In this document: positions 40,092 to 54,764 of the stretch, piece after piece
Layout of the letters: every line of letters starts with the position of its first letter
Position numbering within the stretch: the first letter of the stretch is position 1
Assembly: GCA_033980235.1 (NCBI GenBank)
Contig: CM067066.1
Span: 30,515,680-30,579,679, forward strand
Length of the DNA stretch: 64,000 nt
Reading direction: 5' to 3'
Source: Diadema setosum
Lineage: Eukaryota; Echinodermata; Echinoidea; Diadematoida; Diadematidae
The notes under the pieces: generated by a model
Told to the model about the DNA's origin: nothing
Seen by the model: only the letters and a program-made list of their open reading frames with translations
Databases searched by the model: none
Position numbers and translations under genes: made by a program

Positions 40092-40206
40092 CCTGTCGAG
40101 CATTGTTGGGCGAACCGCTAAAAGACGAAGTATAGAGCCTACTTCGACTCCTCCCCTAGGAATGGTTAACAAGGATGCCGTCATCTCATTCAACTCGAAT
40201 CATATG

Positions 40207-40213
<7 letters not shown>

Positions 40214-40264
<51 letters not shown>
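40214..40264. repeat. (TA)n microsatellite
   Basis: About 25 TA units. Confidence 0.95.
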
Positions 40265-40270
<6 letters not shown>

Positions 40271-42150
40271 CTTTATACTATATTTCTTTTTTACAAAATT
40301 CAACCACGAGCTGCCATCTCATAATGCCCTCTGCAAGATGTTATAGGCTCAGAGTCGTCACGTGTATCTTACAGTATATGGCTGGTTGAATGAACACACG
40401 TCATTTCAGTCAATATAATACGATGAATCAACTGATTCAACATGAAGCCGATTCAACTGCATGCCATTCCGTATATAGCGATTTACCAATTCACTGCTTT
40501 GCTTCATGAACCTGTATAGTTTAACCGAGGAGGTTCGAGAGATGGCGTCACAACAGTCTTATTCTCTTTTTTCCCCATGTTTGATGCCGCCATTCAAATA
40601 TACTTGAAGTATAACCTGAACACGGGCTGTCTCACAGACAGGGAAACAAAGGATCCATGTGTCATTGCATCATGACCACACTCTCTCAAAATTATGTTTC
40701 AACGCATATCGTGTGTCTCTAAAGTATTTTGACATAAGCCGCCTGAGATGGGGACAAACCTACAATTAAGTGAAGCAGCGAGACGGTTTTATCAATCTTG
40801 TAGGTTAATGAAAAGTTGTCCTTACCTAGTCAAAATGACGTCAATCGTGACTCAATCTGACGTCATCGCAATCCAGGTTTGAAAACGACCAAGGAGCAAT
40901 AGCTGCTGAAAATTGGTGAATATGCTCTAGATAAATGTCAGAGTTCTTTCCTGATTTCTTTATCCCACCAAAGTCTTATCACCCTAATGCGACAATCTTC
41001 AAAGCTTTGATTCACAAATATATCATGCATGTACTGCCTAGTCGAAGTCAAGCAGAGGGAGACAAAGAATAGCGCTGGTCTTTCATTATTCATGAGAAGA
41101 GGGAAACTGATTTCCCCAAATGCCTACATAAAACCTTATCATCTAAACCAGTTAATGTATTTTTCTTATTCTGTTTTAGGGGTCATTTTAATAGTCTTAC
41201 CAAGAAAACAGAAAAAAAATTGTCATCTACGAGCATTGTGAGGGAAATGCTTTCACAGTCATGCAGTTTGGTAATTGTGAAACTGATTATAAAGATAATT
41301 GATATTTTTGATATATTTACCTAGATTTTAAAAAGGTCACTCGCACTGACTATTTGCACCCTATGAACAGGAATGCTGAACAATAGTTTTTTTTTTTTTT
41401 TTGCAGATTAACATACTTTTTAATTCTTTTTGGTTTGATTTTGGATATCGAGAGAGTAACTTGCATATAATCGCGGATCGTCAGGACCAAACACAAAGAG
41501 TTATTCCGTCCCATTCCAATGTAATATGAATGAAATGATGGAGTAGAATAAGATGGAAGAAAATCGGTTTTATTCAGATCCATCATGGCATTAAAAAGTG
41601 ATGGGGTCGTAAATATCTGCACAGTGTATTATGTCGTAATGTTGAACTTTTGGGGAGTTATTGTTGTAGCGCATAGTGGTTTTTAAGTTAGACACCACAT
41701 ACATGACACTGATACTTTTCTTTGAAACAAACGAGTTGTGATTCGGTGACATTATCAGATATCATTGTCATTTATAACTGATATCTCTGCTTTTGTGAAT
41801 TCATATAAAACTTTCAACTCTATAACTTATCATCACAATTAATGTTCGCTTCTGGTAAACCTTCTACCTTTCTGTGTTTGTATGACTATTATTGTATACA
41901 AGTATCTACAGTGTAGCTACATTCGAGCCACTGAACGCTTCCTTTACACCCAAGGCGTTGCAAACTGTAGACTTGTGGCCTTTGAAATTAATGGTTCGAA
42001 CGCACTTTACATCGCCTATTAATGGTCATACAATCGGCCAAAATTGCCATCAGCGTTCGATCTACTCCCGACTCCATTTCATTCTTATCTCATACCACTG
42101 ATGGAGGTACCATCGACACATTATACGCACTCGCATTTACTTACATACGC
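40265..42150. other. No gene seen
   Basis: Two TGACGTCA-like sites (near 40835 and 40859) and a T-run near 41386-41402. No recognisable frame. Confidence 0.45.
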
Positions 42151-42188
42151 CAAACACACGCACACACACACACACATGCGCGCGCGCG

Positions 42189-42221
<33 letters not shown>

Positions 42222-42283
42222 CCAAAGGGAGAGATAGATCGATAGATAATAGAGAGAGAAGGAGAGATGGAGAGAGAGAGATA
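42151..42283. repeat. Compound (CA)n, (CG)n, (GA)n repeat
   Basis: CA runs interrupted by a GCGCGCGCGC tract, then GATA and GAGA repeats. Confidence 0.9.
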
Positions 42284-44347
42284 ACTGCGGCAGCGATACG
42301 AGTGTGCAAGGACGCATACGCTAACACGAGAGCCGAGGCTAATAAAATAATACTATCACTTTCCGATCAAATAATGTGGGCCTACGTGCAGTAAGAAAGG
42401 TACCCCTGAACATGCGTTCTTCATCAGTATGGGTATGATAATCTACCGACGCCAAGAAGCAATAATGGCATCGTGAATTTAAATCCTTCTGATCATGCTG
42501 CTGTTTGCACGAGAGAAGAGTGACGTAGACTTTGTGAAGGACTTCACGATGACACGATGAGAAGAGCCCCTTAGTCATGTTAGTGTCAGACTGATGTTGT
42601 GGGATCCTATAGGTCCGACAAGTTTCCAATCACATTTTTTTTTTTTGATACGTTTCGATCATCCAGTCGGGTTCCAGGTGTCCAGTATATTGACAGAAAG
42701 AGAATGATGAAAATCTGGTTTGATGAAAAAAACTGAAGAGGCAGGGGGAAATAAAAGATGAAGACGAGGGAGTAGTTGTGGCAATCGCTTGCGATTAGGG
42801 TGACGACTTAAAGTATTCTGGCGTCCTCGTCTATCGGTAGAACTAGTTCATCCTTCAGCAGCAGGTTCGTGGACACCGGAGAGAACGCCCGGCGCGGTCT
42901 TGGAAGCCAAGGGTGCTGGCGTAAGAGAGAATGATCAATATGATACAAGTACTTGGGAGGTTTCTTCAAAAAAACAAAAGGAAGGAAAGGGGTTTCAAGG
43001 GTCTCTGCGTAATTCCTTGAAGAGGAGGAGGAAGAAAAGGAGAAAAGTCAAGAAGAAGGACGCTACTGACGTGCACTATGAAGGAAGAGAGCACAGAGAT
43101 AGACTCTTTAGTTAATACTTCATACTATTTTGTGGCATTGATGGTGAACTGATCTAGAAATGCACGACAAAACAACATCACATAACAGCAGCGACAGCAA
43201 AAACAGCCAAAAACAAACAAACAATAAAAAACGGTTGACGTTTAAATAGATAAAGTGCCTTAATCGTATTTTATAAGTGTGTTTTCGAGCAAAGAAATTG
43301 ATAATGAAAATAAACAGTTGTGTGCAGTGCATATCACAAAAATGATTGCAAGTATCGATGCACGCTGAAAGAGGGGATGTATAGAGAAGCAAAGGGAGAA
43401 ATAGACACATGCCCACAAAGTGAGATGGAAAATGGCAAAACTCTGACATAAACCGTAAAATCAAATCCATCAACAAACTGAAGTTATGCGTTTTCACTAC
43501 ACTCTTTAAATGACTTGATACCTGTTTGAGATGTTTACGTGATTTAGAATAACAATGAAATAAACAAACACTTTCTGTGATATCTAATGAGCACGACCTG
43601 TATGAATAACGACAATACCCTCAATGAATAACGACATTCTACTGTAGGTTATATAACTGACATTTTTCTTGATTAGGCAGTCGCAAATATTATGATATAT
43701 ATTTTTCATGGTTTTTTTTTATACCAAAATAATGCCATTCACAGCGTCATCAAAAGTCCACAATAACTATCATCATCCACACTAAATACTGACGAAACAT
43801 GTCAACGATTACAACACCTTTAAACACAATTGAAAAACGCAGTATAAACTTCTTAGATGAAAAATATTAAAAACGGACTCTTTACACTTATATCTGTAGA
43901 GGTATTCTCTCATTAAATAGCTATAAAAGGCTAGTTTACTTAAATCCAATAACGAAAGTCTATCAAAAGATGTGTGTATTAGCGAGCATATGGGTGTGTT
44001 TTTGTGTTCACGTGTTCGTGTGTGTCATTTAAATCGTAATGTGTAGACGGCATCAAATTGTCACATTGTGTTATATTCTTGGGTTCAGTTCTGAAGTTGC
44101 TTGTCCTTTCTTCATCCCTGTTGGATCTCACCTAATCAACACAAGGTTGGAGTGAATTAGCGTGAAATTAGCTACAATCAGTTAAATCTGTTTCATGCCA
44201 TTTACTTTGAAATGCGACTATCAACGAAGTCGTCCCTTATACAGTATATCGCATCTTGTGTAACCGAAATATTTGTGGGCACCAGTTTACCTGCCACTTC
44301 AATACAGACGTTACTTACCCCCATCTGATCCCCCTCGAGGCACACAT

Positions 44348-44350
<3 letters not shown>
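42284..44350. other. No gene seen; purine-rich patch
   Basis: Positions 42900-43110 are purine-rich and encode a short lysine/arginine-rich frame, probably a by-product of GA-rich sequence. The rest is unremarkable. Confidence 0.45.

Positions 44351-44406
<56 letters not shown>
44351..44406. repeat. (GT)n microsatellite
   Basis: About 28 GT units. Confidence 0.95.
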
Positions 44407-44407
<1 letters not shown>

Positions 44408-45014
44408 ATTAGGGTCATGAGGAAATGTTGAGTACAAGAATTTTGTTCCTGACTAAATGAAATAAAAAATAAATAAAGGAAGTTGTGTCTCAGAACAGCA
44501 GAATGCATGTTGTTGATGATATAGAGAATGATAGTGGACGGAAATTGTGTGTTTGGTCCCCTCTTACCGTCTTTCTGTCAAAATCATATTAATTCGAGGG
44601 TTACTCAGCCAAACAGAAATGTCGGATTTCACCTCGGGGACCACGAAAGGCGCAGCGCATCGTCGGGGGAACAAACGCTTCACCGCATATCCGGTCTATC
44701 GAAAGGAAAGAGTCACCTAAAAATAGACTCAGCCGGTGCCTTGGCGCTCGAGCAGCCAAAAATAAAAGCGGCACGAGACGCGAGGTAAATTGAATGTCTA
44801 TCTGTTCTTTTCTCTTTTATTTTTATTTTTTTTTTTGTTCTCTTTATCCCTTTTCTTTGTGCTCTGGGCGAACAAAATATCAGTCTATATTTCACTACTG
44901 ACTGACATACGAAGAAAAGAACACACCAATCACGCATAAAAATAGATTTAGAGGACCTCACCTTTTTTTAGATTGTTTGAGGTTTCTATAAAACCATATC
45001 CCCCACCTCGCAAA
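44407..45014. other. No gene seen
   Basis: A somewhat GC-richer patch (about 44530-44790) holds an unrecognised 86-codon frame. Confidence 0.4.
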
Positions 45015-45363
45015 AGATAGATAGATCGATCGATAGATAGATGGATAGACAAATAGATGGATATATGAAGAGATAGATAGATAGACAGATAGAAAGATTA
45101 GATAGATAAAAAGATGGATAGATGAAGAGATAGATAGATATGCAGATAGATAAGTTAGATAGATAAACAGATGGATAGATGAAGAGACAGATAGATATGC
45201 AGATAGATAAATTAGATAGATAAACAGATGGATAGATGAAGAGATAGATAGATATGCAGATAGATAAGTTAGATAGATAAACAGATGGATAGATGAAGAG
45301 ATAGATAGATATGCAGATAGATAAATTAGATAGATAAACAGATGGATAGATAGAGATAGAGAG
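45015..45363. repeat. GATA minisatellite with 57-bp period
   Basis: GATA-rich DNA in which GATGAAGAG recurs at 45121, 45178, 45235 and 45292, every 57 bp. Successive units alternate TAAGTT and TAAATT, suggesting a 114-bp dimer. Confidence 0.9.
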
Positions 45364-45425
45364 AGTAAATGTCGATTTGTTTCAAGAAGCGCACCTTTAT
45401 ATCTATCAGCACAATCACTTGGGGT

Positions 45426-45452
45426 ATGGACCTACGTTCCTTGTAGGTCCAT
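45426..45452. repeat. Perfect 10-bp-stem hairpin
   Basis: ATGGACCTAC and GTAGGTCCAT around a 7-nt loop. Isolated; role unknown. Confidence 0.7.
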
Positions 45453-45585
45453 GGTTGGTATATCTCAAGATGTTCTAATGGAGTTTAAAGAGAAGGGTTA
45501 GTATCGTCTGAAACATGTGACAGAGTGTAAACATTAGATTTTAATTCGAAGCATCAGCAGTAGTGCTGTAGCAGTAGTAAGAAAT

Positions 45586-45843
45586 GAAGAGTTATATCGC
45601 AAATCGAGCTAACTCAATTCTTGTCACTTTGAGATATTTGCGACTCACGCTGATTAAAAGCAAGGAAAATACTAGGAAAATACGAGATTTTTTTTTTAAA
45701 TTCATAACTTCAAGAATATTCCTTGTTATGTTACAATTAATGGGATATCACGTGAAAAGGTTTTTGTTTTGTTCTGTAATGATATAGACTTATTTTAAAG
45801 TGTTCAGAAGTTGCCCTAACCCCATTTTGCAATGAAACTCTTC
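45586..45843 (-). mobile_element. 4-bp-TSD TIR element, diverged copy
   Basis: The ends are GAAGAGTT and AACTCTTC, flanked by AAAT at 45582-45585 and 45844-45847. The interior aligns in reverse orientation with the copies at 54299 and 60093 (shared GAGATATTTGCGA, AAATTCATAACTTCAA and AAAAGG) but is strongly diverged, so it is the older member. The short frame it contains reflects nucleotide similarity only. Confidence 0.7.
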
Positions 45844-45847
45844 AAAT

Positions 45848-47126
45848 GCAAAACGGACTATAGTTGTTGAAATGTGTAATCAATAAAGGAAATACAGCAA
45901 GACGTATTTTCTTTTCCATTTCTCTTATCCAAATATTCTCATTGGTCAAACTGGTCCTCATTGGTAATTGTTTCCTTTTTGGGATACAGAAATTACTGTG
46001 TGGATATGTAATACTGCAGTGTTTTCGTGAGCGTATATTTAATAGTGCACAATCTTACCGGGATTGCGTTTCTTCCGAAGACGCTCGGGGATGGTGGTGT
46101 ATATATGTGCTGCTAACTGATGTAAGAGCTTGTTTACAGGTCAACTAGGTTTAAAATAGAGCCGAGCCACAAGATCCTCCAGAAATATATCTATACCTCT
46201 TTCTATCTATCTATATATCTATATATTTCTATATATACAGTATGTACTTACTTCTGTCTTTCTATATGTATAAAATATGCATACGTATATCGATATACAT
46301 TTATACAGAGAGAAGTTCTATTTTTATCGTGACAGAGTTACAGCGACCTCACAATATTCATTACGTTTAATTTCTACAAATCTCTCCCGGAATAAAACTG
46401 GCAAACAAAAAAATAATAGCCCGGTATAAGGGAGCAATATTATCGTATGACGAAACAGAATTGATGTTCTCGATGAAATCTTTCCTAGCTACGCGACAAT
46501 TTGGCAAATGACATGCGTATTTCGTGATGGTCTTGAAGATAGTGGTTTACAAACATCGTGTTAGTAGGCGTGCCTTGGATAAATCGGACTGCGCTGCTAT
46601 AACGGTTGCGTTATACTGCGGTACAACGTGACCCTATGCACCGATCATTATCTTTGTGTCTAGTCATGACAAGCAGTAAGTTATGCAGAAACCTGCTAAC
46701 TTGTTACTCGTTGTTTCCCTTGCGGCGACTAATGTATAAAAAGATTGTTATCTAGCAGTATTTTTTTCCTTATCTCACATAGTCTAGTGTAACGCTGTGT
46801 CGTCAGTAATATGGTTGAGATAATATTCAGACGATAGAACAATCAAGTGACCAGAAATAGTCTCTTGACGTCATTTCGCGATTGTTTGGCACTCTTATAA
46901 CGAGACTTTAGTTTTCCTGGCTGAGGAATTTGTGAGGAGGCAGAATAGAGACGTTGCTCTCTCATGATTATGAAGAGCACCGTTCATTTCACGGCAGTAA
47001 CTATTAATTCCATTTTCCAGACCCTTGGATATTGGTTTGAGATTGACTGCAGGAAAAGAAAAAAGCAAACAAACCCCAAATCATCTCTTTGTATAGATAT
47101 ATATAAAGATATTTTATTTCTTCAGT
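45848..47126. other. No gene seen
   Basis: TCTA-type repeats near 46195-46235. Nothing else supported. Confidence 0.45.
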
Positions 47127-47255
<129 letters not shown>

Positions 47256-47435
47256 ACTTAGAAGGTATAGTATATATACATATAAAAAATGTATACAGTT
47301 ATATACATGGAAAAAGATACAAAATTATCTAAGTTGTGAATTGAAAAATTTCCAGTTAAAAATTTAGAGGAGAAAATACAATCACATCATGAATCTTTGT
47401 CACTAAATCAACGCCATCTATGTATCATATTATAG

Positions 47436-47438
<3 letters not shown>

Positions 47439-47489
<51 letters not shown>
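47439..47489. repeat. (TA)n microsatellite
   Basis: About 25 TA units; ordinary AT-rich sequence separates it from the previous tract. Confidence 0.95.
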
Positions 47490-47494
<5 letters not shown>

Positions 47495-48300
47495 AAACTA
47501 CGACACTACAACAAAAGTTTAGGTGGCACAGTTCAAACACCAAAATGCAAGACGCCTTAGACGCCAAGGGATTGCTTGTGTTTTATGTATATAAATTTTC
47601 AGGTCTAAAGCCAGCCAACTTAACTGTCATACGAAAAAAAAAAATCATACAAACTATCATAAATGGTACTGCATGCGACGACCTAGGAGGTTCTGTCCCA
47701 TTTTCCAGTTGCTATCAAAAACCCTGTCACTGTCACTGGATTACCGCATCAGAGCGGGACTCTCCCCGGTAAAATCCCCTAATTAAGTCCGATGTATCCA
47801 CTGGAAATGATGCAATTACCATTTTTCTGTCGAGCTCTCTGTCAGCTCGATAGAGGCTTTGAAAAGGTGAATAAATCATCTCAAAATTTTCAGTGGAAAT
47901 CAGAATTAGAAAAATAGTTAATAAAAGACAACCATTTTTCATCGTTATATCCCCTCGGATCCCCCTCCCATTATTTTTTTATATATTTTGTTCATGGCAC
48001 CATTTTTGGCAAAATTTTCTCCATATTAATTCTTTTGTCGAGCGCATGGGAGGTTAATGATAATTATTTTTTGCTTCATAAATACGAAATATCATTATTA
48101 TTATCAATATTATTATCCTTCTCAATGGAAAATGTAAACAAAATTATGTGGAGACGAGGCGACCAAATTCTTTGGTCGTTATGAGAAACGTCAAACCATG
48201 GTCAAACTACGGTCAAACTACTTGTCGGTTTAAGTCCTTTCAGCATTTAAATGAAGCAATTACAAGAATATTGATTAGATTCCTGCCTTCCAATGTTCAC
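47490..48300. other. No gene seen
   Basis: Small direct repeat GGTCAAACTA near 48200-48222 and an ATT-rich patch near 48092-48118. Confidence 0.45.
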
Positions 48301-48311
48301 ATTGGACGAAA

Positions 48312-48515
48312 TGGCTGAAATATCAAAAATAATAAAACACATACAAAGGTATTAAGGCTAAAACGCCCCTGATTTCAGTTGGAAGCCTGTTGAGTAGTTT
48401 TATGCCTCTCGCTTTCAAAGGAAGGTCTTCAGTAATATACGAATCCCAGTCTATAGACGATGTGCATATAGCAGCTGGTGCTAACCCAAAATGTTTTTTC
48501 TGGATCCATTTTTTT
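48312..48515 (-). pseudogene. Possible non-LTR retrotransposon C-terminal remnant
   Basis: On the minus strand a stop-free stretch of about 65 codons ends in TGA and contains KARGIKLLNRLPTEIRG. A pattern of the form ...LWNxLPxxIR is common near the C-terminus of non-LTR reverse transcriptase proteins, but the match is short and no other domain is present. It could be chance. Confidence 0.2.
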
Positions 48516-48635
48516 TTAATGAATGCCTAGACATGCTGAGGTAATAATCATAGTAAATGGAGGTGGTCACGACATGATTTATGACGGTCATGGTAACTAT
48601 CATGAACAGCATTATTCAATAATAATGACGATGAT

Positions 48636-48813
48636 GATAGTATTGATAATAATGATGATAATAATAATGATAATAATAATAATAATAATAACAATAATCA
48701 GTAGTAATAGTAGTAGTAGGTTCAAATATGTATATCCGAATAATGATGATGATGATAATAATAATAATAATAATAATGAGAATAATGAGAATAATAATAA
48801 TATTGTTACTATT

Positions 48814-48848
<35 letters not shown>

Positions 48849-48945
48849 TATTAAAAGCATTAGTAGTGCACGATAGTATAGTAGTAGTAGTAATAATAAT
48901 AATAATAGTAATAGCAATAGTAGTAGTATCATAATGAAGATGATG
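48636..48945. repeat. ATT/AAT/AGT trinucleotide mosaic
   Basis: AAT-type repeats (about 48650-48780) are followed by ATT-type repeats (about 48800-48855), forming a rough inverted pair, then AGT/AAT repeats. The predicted frames are low-complexity artefacts. Confidence 0.92.
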
Positions 48946-49235
48946 GTGATTATTATCACTAGTATCATAATTATGCCTATTACTATCACCAAAATCACCG
49001 TTATCATTGTTATGAATAGATATCCAGAGTCCCATTACAATGCTTCATGACCAATTGACCATAATTATTGCGGTAGGAGGAGCTATGCCATTTTTCTTTC
49101 CATCCATAAATGGTATTTCACAGTAGAACCCTTTCCACAAACACTCTGTTTCACTCTGTGTCACTCAATGAATTGCATTGATTTAGTTTAAAAAAAAAGA
49201 CAAAGAGAGAAACATATGGTACTTCATTTGCAACA
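48946..49235. other. No gene seen
   Basis: Degenerate continuation of ATC/ATT sequence to about 49015, then single-copy-looking DNA. Confidence 0.45.
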
Positions 49236-50915
<1,680 letters not shown>

Positions 50916-53900
50916 TCTTCATACTCTTGTGACGCCCACAGTGTCATTTTCTCGGAACACGTGTGCTTCAGATGGCAGCTCTAACAGACGCATAACCTCG
51001 CGTAATGTTCTTTCTCTCCCAAAGGACTTAAAGAATAATATTAAAAATATTTAAAAAAATATGACTATTAAAAACTGATAAGACACTCCAACCTCTTATG
51101 TTACTTGAACGTAATGTATTCATTACATCTCCACTGTTTAAATTGTTCTCTTATTTTGCGAGTATGTTGCACGTAATCCTATCATAAATTTCTTTTTATG
51201 CTTTAAACTTGTATGTGGGCTGATTGCATCATGTTATTCATTCATTCATTCATTCATTTTTCCATTTCCAACAGAAACATATGAATATTTTACAGAAATT
51301 GAATACATAAATTTCATCATAATACATAATAAAGGATATGTTTACAAATGTTATGATATAACATGACGCAATCAGCCGTCTTATGTCTCATATCGTGTGG
51401 ACGTTTTACGTCCACATCTACCATATATTACATGTATATGCTAAATGTGGACGTAAAACGTGAAATGTGAAGCTTACAACACGTTTGGGCGTCATTACAC
51501 GATTACGTCATCTGAAGAGACAGTGATCCAAATTTAATCTCGAAGGAAAAGCGACAACATTAATAATGTTGGCGATTGATGTAACATACCACGAAACACC
51601 ATCTGGCGTGGTGCAGTCAGTCTGCCGCACGCCTCCCGAGGAAACGCCACGAATTAAATGAAGTCTGGGTCATGCTTCAATCCCAATTTGGAAGTGATGC
51701 GTTGAGCGCCAAGAAAACTAGCGACACGCGCTCTTTAACCAGACACTACTTTCCTACCTCCTCCCCCCCCCCCCCCCACACACACACACCTTCAATCTCT
51801 CACTCTTCTCCGCATGTCTTTTTTTTTTTACATTCTCTCCGCGTTCCCATGCAAATAATGAAACAGATTGTTTGGCCAAAGCGTAGGTGGTTTCCAAACA
51901 CTGGCAGAAGGTGGTGGGAGGACCGTGACTGTGGATATATTAGTGACTGATGCTAATAACTCCACTGGCGCTATGTTTGCCCTCCTCTCCCATCCGATAC
52001 CAGAATGGCACCTGCTGGTATGTTGCGTGCTGAGCCCGTTTATGAAACTAAGAAGGAGTGTATGTTGTTTCGCAATATGTACGGTGCAGCCGCAACCATT
52101 CATGTACCAAAGTTCTTTCAGCTTCGACCAACTCCTTATTTCTCCCTTCGCAAAAGTCTTAACCGGCAGGCATATATGCATTTCTTATCATATTTTCTAA
52201 GGCGATAAAAGAAAAAAGCTGATGATAAGAAACGGGACTTATCTAAACATCTTTGTTCAATTGTACTTGCTCTGGCAAAATGCTCAAACATGATAACATA
52301 AAGCTAATGTGATATGACTGAACTTCATGCAAAAATGCAAACACACGTATTAATTACATACCAGTATTGTGAGCAACAGCAGAATATAAGTCAATAGAAG
52401 CATGCAATTATTGTACTTAGGTAAGTGCAAACATTCAAACGCACATTCCATGTGTGAACGCATATCCTCAAATTTATATTGGTAGTTAGACAGTTTTTTC
52501 CCCAGCAATTTCAAAGATACATTTAAAGTGCACTGTTTACTCATTTCAAAGATCAATCAATCTGCCCTGCTGTTATAAAGATTAAAGGAAGTATGTGATG
52601 CATATGCATGTTGAGGTACGTTGATTCACACACTTAACTCAATACAATCGTCATGCCATAATGTATTTCATTATGATATTTCTACTATTTTTCTTCAGAT
52701 TATTTGGATGCGCCCACAAAAAACCCCACACTTTCTAACCAAGATTCTGCCAGTGGTGTCATTTCTCAAACATGGCTAAAGTACTAATTTTATAATTAAC
52801 ACAAGACAACACAATACACCATCACCTAGACTGAGCATAGCTCTCATGTTTTCATATAACTAATATGATTAACAAAAAAGACATCACACGGAAACGAAAC
52901 GAAACGAAACGAAATTAAATAAAATGATTTGAAATCTACACACTGGAGGAAGTGTAGCAGCTTTATCTTTCCCTTTCAACCTCCGACTTTCGACACCACC
53001 GAACAAGTTCAAATCATATTCATATTGTGTTCTCCCTCCCCCCCCCCCCCCTCCGCCGCTTGATACGTTATACGGTGGCGGTGAGGTACGGCGAAACTAT
53101 CACCACATTCATTACGTCTTTGTTTGTTGTAAATTTGTCATATTTGCTGGCTATTCATCATTGGGCGCCAAGTCGGAGGGTCGACTGGTTCGAATTATTT
53201 GCCTTGCTCTGATAATAAATGTTATAGCTTGCAAAAAGAAGAAGAAGAAGAAGAAGAAAGAAAATGGTAACTGCTGAAATGGGCAAAATTACCTGCATCC
53301 AAGGCGGACTGCTTTAGGAAAACATTGTAAACAAAAAGGCGGTGTCAAAGAAGTTCATCATTTTGCAGAAACAAACTCTATACAGAGTTTACATCACGCT
53401 TGTTTAAGTATACAGAATGTATGCATACTTTAATATATAATGTACACACAAAAGACATAATGATTTTTGGTTAGAACCGTCGTACTAGACTTTTTATCAG
53501 CCAATTACACTTGCGCATTTTCCAATAAGTGCTGCACAATCTAGAGAACTCATGTACATGATATCAATAGATTCATAACCATGACATCACTAAAAAATGA
53601 TATGGCACAGTGCATCAAAGCCTGTGATTACCACTCAACCGAATTGATCCTCGTCGATGTCAATCGGGACGATTTCTTCGAAGGGACCTGGAGCAGCAGA
53701 ACTGGAGGACAGTGGCGTTGCCATGGCACTGTTGCATGGATCGTCCATCTAGTCTTGGCTACCAGCCGTCAGGAATGCTGGAAGATCATAACCGGTTATT
53801 CTGACGTGACAGAGGAGAAAAGTGATTCTGACTTTTGAGAAGGCAAAGAGCATTTCACAGAACAAAATGTCATCGTGGTGGCTACACTCTCGACTTCAAA

Positions 53901-54294
53901 GTAAAGAAATATAGACACCACTGTACAAATGTTCAATATACATGACACACATAACTTGAAATTGACAGTGTGCATTATACAGAATGATGTCGCTATAAAC
54001 CTATTGGACAAAATGATAGAACACTCAGAAGTAATCTTAAGATGAAAAATGCACACTCATACATGCGCAAGCAAAATGCAGAACACATTAGTATAATATA
54101 TGTCCATGAGATGAAGGCCTATACTGCGTCGTAGCTCGTTCAACTTTGTAACATTAGAGCATCACTAACACTATCAATGAAAGGCTGTAATCGTCAGGTG
54201 TATGAAACTGTAAAGTCATAACTCATGATAGTCTTGCATGTGCCTGAAAGTTGTCTATGACGAGTTCTTATCATGCGCACTATAGCACACGTAC
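50916..54294. other. No gene seen; simple repeats and one hairpin
   Basis: ATTC repeats near 51236-51258. GTGGACGT/ACGTCCAC hairpin at 51397-51415, with a related GTGGACGTAAAACG near 51447. C-runs near 51763-51778 and 53038-53051. AAG repeats near 53236-53258. Frames of 60-117 codons near 51672-52208 overlap in several phases and are unrecognised. Confidence 0.45.
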
Positions 54295-54298
54295 AAAT

Positions 54299-54545
54299 GA
54301 AGAGTTTGTTTGCAAAAACCGATAAGTCCATTTTTGAAGATTTTGAAGTACGGTCTCTGTCATAAAGTACAAAATAATACCTTTTAAATGATATATTGGT
54401 CACTACATATAAAGGTACATTTTTGAAGTTATGGTCAAAAGAAGTAACAATTTTCTTATTATTCTCTTTATTTTTCTTGACCTTTAATCGCAAATATCTC
54501 CATTTGACAAATATGGACTTATCGGTTTTTGCAAACAAACTCTTC
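54299..54545 (+). mobile_element. 4-bp-TSD TIR element, copy A
   Basis: 247 bp with ends GAAGAGTTTGTTTGCAAAAA and the complement, TIRs of about 35 bp, flanked by AAAT at 54295-54298 and 54546-54549. About ten differences from the copy at 60093-60339. It has no transposase. Four-bp duplications occur in several superfamilies (for example Chapaev and Sola2), so the family is open. Confidence 0.88.
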
Positions 54546-54556
54546 AAATAAAGAAT

Positions 54557-54764
54557 GGTGACACATTTTCTCCTGCGATAATAATTGCTCCGGTCTTATT
54601 TTCTCCAACGACTTCGGGCAAGGGTTATGGTTGTGATAGGGTTTTGGGTTTAGTTTGATATGAGGATTAGAGTTAGGATTATGTTCGTGGGCAGAATTTA
54701 TGTTTGGCATAGCGTGCTGATATTTCATGGGAGCAACTGTCGCATGATCAAGTGTCATGGAACC
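54557..54764. mobile_element. TIR-bounded segment with degenerate telomere-like core
   Basis: The left end GTGACACATTTTCTCCTGCG and TTGCTCC face GGGAGCAACTGTCGCATGAT and TGTCAT on the right, an imperfect TIR with indels. The core (about 54613-54680) reads as decayed TTAGGG-type repeats (AGGGTTATGG, ATAGGGTTTTGGG, GTTAGGATTA). It lies 7 bp after the duplication of copy A. Confidence 0.55.

Noticed and set aside
42900..43115. Lys/Arg-rich 71-codon frame as an exon
   Set aside because: Arises from a purine-rich tract; no homologue recognised and no consistent splice context.
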